DNA of 64,000 bases from Saccharothrix australiensis (lineage in GTDB: Bacteria > Actinomycetota > Actinomycetes > Mycobacteriales > Pseudonocardiaceae). The notes beneath the pieces are model-generated. The model saw only the letters and a list, made by a program, of their open reading frames with translations, did not search any database and had not been told where the DNA came from. The DNA is taken from the NCBI RefSeq assembly GCF_003634935.1, contig NZ_RBXO01000001.1:1-64000 (forward strand), in the 5' to 3' direction. The stretch's first letter is position 1. Every line of letters starts with the position of its first letter. Shown here piece by piece: positions 60,185 to 64,000 of this stretch. Made by a program: the position numbers and the translations under genes.

Positions 60185-60260
60185 CGGGAAATGAGGCGCG
60201 ATGGCCCGACCACAGGGGCGGCCGAGCCGCCGCGACGGAGGAGCGGCAAATCAGACACAG
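60184..60260 (+). repeat. Half copy D of the palindromic repeat
   Basis: GCGGGAAATGAGGCGCGATGG and the following flank to CAGACACAG repeat the right half of copy C directly after it, without a left arm. Confidence 0.85.
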
Positions 60261-60379
60261 CTCTACGCCCTGCCCAACCGCTCCCGCCCCAGCTCCCTCT
60301 CGTCGCCAGCTCCCTACTAGTCGCCAGCTCCCTCTCGCCCCAGCTCCTCCTCGCCTCGCCCTGGCCTCACAACACCCGC

Positions 60380-62641
60380 TCAGTCGAACAACGCCGGCAG
60401 CGTCCCTTCCCAGGCCGCGCGCAGCTCGGCCAGCGGGAGGCGGCCCAGGTCCTGGACCTCCAGCGCGTCCGACTCCGGGTCGACCACGCCGACCTTGCGC
60501 CACGGCAGGCCGCGCGCCGTGCACATGTCGGTGAACCGCAGCTCCTCCGTGCGCGGCACGGCCACCAGCACCCGGCCGGCGGACTCGCTGAACAGCTCGG
60601 TGAACAGGTCGCCCTCCAGGAACACCCGCGCGCCGGTCTCGCCGATCAGGCAGGTCTCCACCAGGGCCTGCGCCAAGCCGCCCTCGGCCAGGTCGTGCGC
60701 GGCGGACAGCATCCCGTCCCGCGAACCGGCCACCAGGATCTCGCCGAGCAGCTTCTCGCGCGCCAGGTCCACCTTCGGCGGCACGCCGCCCAGGTGGCCG
60801 TGCACCACGTGCGCCCACTCCGAGCCGCCGAACTCCGGCCGGGTCTCGCCGAGCAGGAGCAGCGTCTCGCCCGCCTCCGCGCCGACCCCGGTCGGGATGC
60901 GGCGGCGCACGTCGTCGATCACGCCCAGCACGCCGACCACGGGCGTCGGCAGGATCGCCGTCGCGCCGGTCTGGTTGTAGAAGCTGACGTTGCCGCCGGT
61001 CACCGGGATGCCCAGGGCGACGCAGCCGTCCGCGAGGCCCTTCACGGCCTGCTCGAACTGCCACATCACGCCGGGGTCCTCGGGCGAGCCGAAGTTCAGG
61101 CAGTTCGTCACGGCGACCGGGGTCGCGCCGCTGGTCGCCACGTTCCGGTACGCCTCGGCCAGCGCGAGCTGCGCGCCCGCGTACGGGTCGAGCCGGGTGT
61201 AGCGGCCGTTGCAGTCCGTGGACAGCGCCACGCCCCGGTTGGTCGACTCGTCGATCCGGATCATGCCCGAGTCGGACGGCTGCGCGAGGACCGTGCCGCC
61301 CCGCACGTACCGGTCGTACTGCTGGGTGACCCACCGCTTGGACGCCAGGTTCGGCGACGCCGCCATCGTCTTCACCAGGTCCAGCAGCTCGTCCCGAGCC
61401 GGCCGGGGCAGCGCGTCCGGGGTGTTCGCCCGGAGTTCGTCCTGGTCCGCCGGGCGCTCGATCGGCCGGTGGTACACCGGGCCCTCGTGCGCGACGGTGC
61501 GCGGCGGCACGTCGACCACGACCTCGTCGTGCCAGGTGATGACGAGCCGGTCGCCCTCGGTGACCTCGCCGATCTCGGTGGCGATCACGTCCCACTTGGC
61601 GCAGACCGCCATGAACGCGTCCACGTCCTCGGGCCGCACGACCGCGCACATGCGCTCCTGCGACTCGCTGGACAGCACCTCCGCCGGCGTCATGCCGGCG
61701 GCGCGCAGCGGGACCCGGTCCAGGTACACCCGCATGCCGCCGTCACCGGCGCTGGCCAGCTCGCTGGTCGCGCAGGACAGGCCCGCGCCGCCGAGGTCCT
61801 GGATGCCGACGACGAGCTTCTCGCGGAACAGCTCCAGCGAGCACTCGATCAGCACCTTCTCGGTGAACGGGTCGCCGACCTGCACGCTGGGGAGCTTCTT
61901 GCGCTTGCCCGCCGTGTCGTCGAACGTCTCGCTCGCCAGCACGCTGACGCCGCCGATGCCGTCCAGCCCGGTGCGCGCGCCGTACAGGATGATCTTGTTG
62001 CCGGTGCCGCTGGCGTGCGCCAGGTGCAGGTCCTCGACCCGCATCGCGCCCACGCACAAAGCGTTGACCAGCGGGTTGCCCGCGTAGGTCGCGTCGAACA
62101 CCACCTCACCGCCGATGTTGGGCAGGCCGAGGCAGTTGCCGTAGCCGCCGACGCCGGCCACGATGCCCGGCAGCACGCGGCGGGTGTCCGGCGCGTCGGC
62201 GGGACCGAACCGCAGCGGGTCCATCACGGCCAGCGGCCGGGCGCCCATCGCGAGGATGTCGCGCACGATGCCGCCCACGCCGGTCGCCGCGCCCTGGTAG
62301 GGCTCGACGTACGACGGGTGGTTGTGGCTCTCCGCCTTGAACGTGATCGCCCAGCCGTCGCCGATGTCCACGACGCCGGCGTTCTCGCCGATGCCCGCGA
62401 GCATCTTGGCCCGCATCTCGTCCGTGGTGGTCTCGCTGAAGTACTTCAGGTGCACCTTGGACGACTTGTAGGAGCAGTGCTCGCTCCACATCACCGAGTA
62501 CATGGCGAGTTCGGCGTCCGTGGGGCGGCGGCCGAGGATCTCCCGGATGCGGGCGTACTCGTCGTCCTTCAGGCCCAGCTCCTTGTAGGGCTGCTCCTGG
62601 TCGGGCGTGTTCTCGGCGTTCTTGACGGTGTCCGTGGTCAT
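60380..62641 (-). CDS. purL: Phosphoribosylformylglycinamidine synthase subunit PurL
   Basis: The ATP-dependent synthetase subunit of FGAM synthase, step 4 of purine synthesis; 753 residues, the small-form length. ATG at 62641 overlaps the purQ stop by 4 bp. [19 protein letters not shown] is the active-site block, then [45 protein letters not shown] and [14 protein letters not shown]. It works with PurQ and PurS, encoded just upstream. Confidence 0.97.
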   Translation of the reverse strand: MTTDTVKNAENTPDQEQPYKELGLKDDEYARIREILGRRPTDAELAMYSVMWSEHCSYKSSKVHLKYFSETTTDEMRAKMLAGIGENAGVVDIGDGWAITFKAESHNHPSYVEPYQGAATGVGGIVRDILAMGARPLAVMDPLRFGPADAPDTRRVLPGIVAGVGGYGNCLGLPNIGGEVVFDATYAGNPLVNALCVGAMRVEDLHLAHASGTGNKIILYGARTGLDGIGGVSVLASETFDDTAGKRKKLPSVQVGDPFTEKVLIECSLELFREKLVVGIQDLGGAGLSCATSELASAGDGGMRVYLDRVPLRAAGMTPAEVLSSESQERMCAVVRPEDVDAFMAVCAKWDVIATEIGEVTEGDRLVITWHDEVVVDVPPRTVAHEGPVYHRPIERPADQDELRANTPDALPRPARDELLDLVKTMAASPNLASKRWVTQQYDRYVRGGTVLAQPSDSGMIRIDESTNRGVALSTDCNGRYTRLDPYAGAQLALAEAYRNVATSGATPVAVTNCLNFGSPEDPGVMWQFEQAVKGLADGCVALGIPVTGGNVSFYNQTGATAILPTPVVGVLGVIDDVRRRIPTGVGAEAGETLLLLGETRPEFGGSEWAHVVHGHLGGVPPKVDLAREKLLGEILVAGSRDGMLSAAHDLAEGGLAQALVETCLIGETGARVFLEGDLFTELFSESAGRVLVAVPRTEELRFTDMCTARGLPWRKVGVVDPESDALEVQDLGRLPLAELRAAWEGTLPALFD

Positions 62642-63309
62642 GCGCTTACCACCGCGTCGAGCAGGGACAGGAACAGGCCGAGCCCGTCGTCGGTCGGGCC
62701 GGTGAGCGCGTCGATCGCGTGCTCGGGGTGCGGCATCAGGCCGACGACCCGGCCGTTGGCGCTGGTGATGCCGGCGATGTCGTTGCGCGAGCCGTTGGGG
62801 TTGCCGCCGACGTAGCGGAACACCACCCGGCCCTCGCCCTCCAGCTCCGCGAGGGTGTCCGCGTCCGCCTGGTAGCCGCCCTCGCCGGACTTGAGGGGCA
62901 CGAGGATCTCGGCGCCCCGCTCGTAGCGGCTCGTCCAGGCGGTCTCGGTGTTCTCGACGCGCAGCCACTGGTCGCGGCACACGAAGTGCAGCTTGTCGTT
63001 GCGCGTCAACGCGCCCGGCAGCAGGTGCGCCTCGCAGAGGACCTGGAAGCCGTTGCAGATGCCCAGGACCGGCATGCCCTTGGCGGCGGCGTCGACCACC
63101 TCGCGCATGACCGGCGCGAACCGGGCGATCGCGCCGGCGCGCAGGTAGTCGCCGTAGGAGAACCCGCCCGGAACGATCACGGCGTCGACGCCCTTGAGGT
63201 CGTGGTCCGCGTGCCAGAGCGGGACGGCCTCGCCGTCGGCGTACTTCACGGCACGGGCGGCGTCGACGTCGTCCAGCGTGCCGGGGAACGTGATGACCCC
63301 GACCCTCAT
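62638..63309 (-). CDS. purQ: Phosphoribosylformylglycinamidine synthase subunit PurQ
   Basis: The glutaminase subunit, 223 residues. [20 protein letters not shown] at the N terminus, nucleophile Cys in [11 protein letters not shown], and the His-Glu pair in [11 protein letters not shown]. Overlaps purS by 4 bp and purL by 4 bp. Confidence 0.97.
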   Translation of the reverse strand: MRVGVITFPGTLDDVDAARAVKYADGEAVPLWHADHDLKGVDAVIVPGGFSYGDYLRAGAIARFAPVMREVVDAAAKGMPVLGICNGFQVLCEAHLLPGALTRNDKLHFVCRDQWLRVENTETAWTSRYERGAEILVPLKSGEGGYQADADTLAELEGEGRVVFRYVGGNPNGSRNDIAGITSANGRVVGLMPHPEHAIDALTGPTDDGLGLFLSLLDAVVSA

Positions 63310-63545
63310 GCGTCGATCCGCCTGACGACCCAGTCCTCGATCACCGGGTTGGCGAGGAAGGACTCGGCGATCTTGGCGAGTGCTGCGTCGTCGACGTCGT
63401 CGGCGACCTCCAACTCGAAGTGCTTGCCCTGGCGGACACTGGCGATTCCGTCGAAACCAAGGCGGGGCAGCGCGTTGGCCACCGCCTGTCCTTGCGGGTC
63501 GAGGATTTCGGGCTTCGGCATGACGTCGACGACGACTCGGGCCAC
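63306..63545 (-). CDS. purS: Phosphoribosylformylglycinamidine synthase subunit PurS
   Basis: The 79-residue bridging subunit. GTG at 63545 (GGGAG about 10 nt upstream) gives [20 protein letters not shown], then [19 protein letters not shown]. The longer open frame upstream has no PurS homology. First gene of purS-purQ-purL. Confidence 0.93.
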   Translation of the reverse strand: MARVVVDVMPKPEILDPQGQAVANALPRLGFDGIASVRQGKHFELEVADDVDDAALAKIAESFLANPVIEDWVVRRIDA

Positions 63546-63772
63546 GACAGGCTGCTCCCTGGTAGGAGGGCTGGCGGTACCGGCAGAGCCTACCTGAGCT
63601 GGGTGTTCATCAACTTCGCAGGTGGCGGGCGGCACAGGCGCACCGGGATTCACCTGATCGGAACGGGCGCGCGGCCACGCCGGGCTGTTAACCTGGTCGC
63701 AGCTTCGGCCCGTAAGCCGGAGAAGTGAGCGCGGTCCCCCTCCGGACGGTCGGCGGCCGCGCTTCGCGCTGT

Positions 63773-64000
63773 TCAGGGCCAATCCAACCGGATCACCGAG
63801 CCGATCACCGGCGCCGCGCGACGAGCCCATTCACCACCTGCGCCGTGGCACCACACCGCGATGTCCGCCAACCACAACAACGGCTCGGCCGCGCTGTCCA
63901 GGTGCTCGTACACCACACCGGTCTCGCTGGCACATTTCCCCAGCGCGTGCCGAATGGTGAGGTCGTCGTGCGCGTTCCGCCCCTGCCGGCTGTCGAGGAC
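63773..64000 (-). CDS. C-terminal part of an unidentified protein (5' end outside the window)
   Basis: The minus strand is open from the window edge to a TGA at 63775-63773. The 75 residues seen include NAHDDLTIRHALGKCASE, EPLLWLADIAVWCHGAGG and EWARRAAPVIGSVIRLDWP. The segment looks like a real coding end (typical codon use, ordered helices) and resembles uncharacterised actinobacterial proteins. I do not recognise the family. Confidence 0.6.
   Translation of the reverse strand, partial: VLDSRQGRNAHDDLTIRHALGKCASETGVVYEHLDSAAEPLLWLADIAVWCHGAGGEWARRAAPVIGSVIRLDWP

Larger units (their letters stand above)
60005..60379. other. Gene-free repeat-rich interval after the lysozyme gene
   Basis: Holds repeat copies C and D up to 60260; the rest (60261-60379) is a pyrimidine-rich stretch with CAGCTCCCT repeats (for example CGCCAGCTCCCT twice near 60300-60330) next to the purL stop. 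Confidence 0.6.

Noticed and set aside
12351..60260. CRISPR array interpretation of the palindromic repeats
   Set aside because: Copies are far apart, in different orientations and without regular spacers or cas genes.

Overview
This 64 kb window is very GC-rich actinobacterial chromosome, most likely from the Pseudonocardiales (Saccharothrix/Lentzea/Actinosynnema type). The evidence is mycothiol genes (mshD and a mycothiol-dependent maleylpyruvate isomerase relative), GlnR, ESX/type VII accessory genes with EspG and PPE-like partners, an RsiG-type anti-sigma factor, PhoP-type PHO boxes, a DasR site, and many leaderless starts (TANNNT 6-7 nt before ATG/GTG). There are no rRNA or tRNA genes, phage, insertion sequences or CRISPR arrays that I can see.

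Layout. 0-3.6 kb: an LCP cell-wall ligase with a huge Arg/Pro-rich N-terminal tail (5' end outside the window) and phoU with a PHO box. 3.7-7.0 kb: ESX accessory module 1 (EspG, Pro/Gly-rich PPE-like protein, DUF3558 lipoprotein, small helical protein). 7.3-11.2 kb: pstSCAB with a PHO box and a strong terminator. 11.4-18.0 kb: mshD, glnR, an alpha/beta hydrolase, an LmeA-like protein, a thioredoxin, a cysteine-containing leader peptide, a DUF4395/sulfurtransferase/DUF1416 sulfur operon, a small membrane protein and a nitrobindin-like protein. 18.1-22.2 kb: pxpB-pxpC behind a FadR-type palindrome, then a GH18 chitinase behind a DasR site. 22.3-27.8 kb: pabC, a Fur regulator, ygfZ, a BKACE enzyme, rsiG and an MFS transporter, followed by tandem repeats. 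28.2-37.8 kb: conserved hypothetical, DUF3073, an old-yellow-enzyme oxidoreductase, a three-gene Crp / cyclase-like / QAGR-repeat cassette, a sugar ABC transporter, arfB and a SigE-family sigma factor with a partner gene. 38.0-44.9 kb: purM, purF, a mycothiol-dependent enzyme, a DUF1023 hydrolase pair, a lipoprotein and a sterol-carrier-like protein. 44.9-48.3 kb: ESX accessory module 2. 48.4-58.7 kb: a GH2 exo-glucosaminidase, a medium-chain dehydrogenase, a PAS-GGDEF-EAL protein, a SAM methyltransferase, a pentapeptide-repeat protein overlapping a LysR gene, and an aldo/keto reductase. 58.7-60.3 kb: a GH25 lysozyme gene flanked by ~165 bp inverted copies of a palindromic repeat. 60.4-63.5 kb: purL-purQ-purS, then the 3' end of an unidentified gene.

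The backbone order (LCP, phoU, pstB, mshD, glnR, lmeA, thioredoxin, sulfurtransferase, DUF1416, FABP-like, pabC, DUF3073, purM, purF, purL) parallels, from memory, the Mycobacterium tuberculosis Rv0822c-Rv0803 neighbourhood. The accessory material sits as insertions between these anchors. Functional groups are phosphate acquisition (phoU, pst, PHO boxes), sulfur/redox/mycothiol, purine synthesis, extracellular glycan degradation (chitinase, glucosaminidase, lysozyme), c-di-GMP signalling (GGDEF-EAL protein plus RsiG) and duplicated type VII secretion accessory modules without an ESX core.

The items most worth a second look are the inverted palindromic repeats around the lysozyme gene, the Crp/cyclase-like/QAGR cassette, the twin ESX modules with a shared C-terminal tail, the LCP tail, and a candidate PHO box over the purF promoter.
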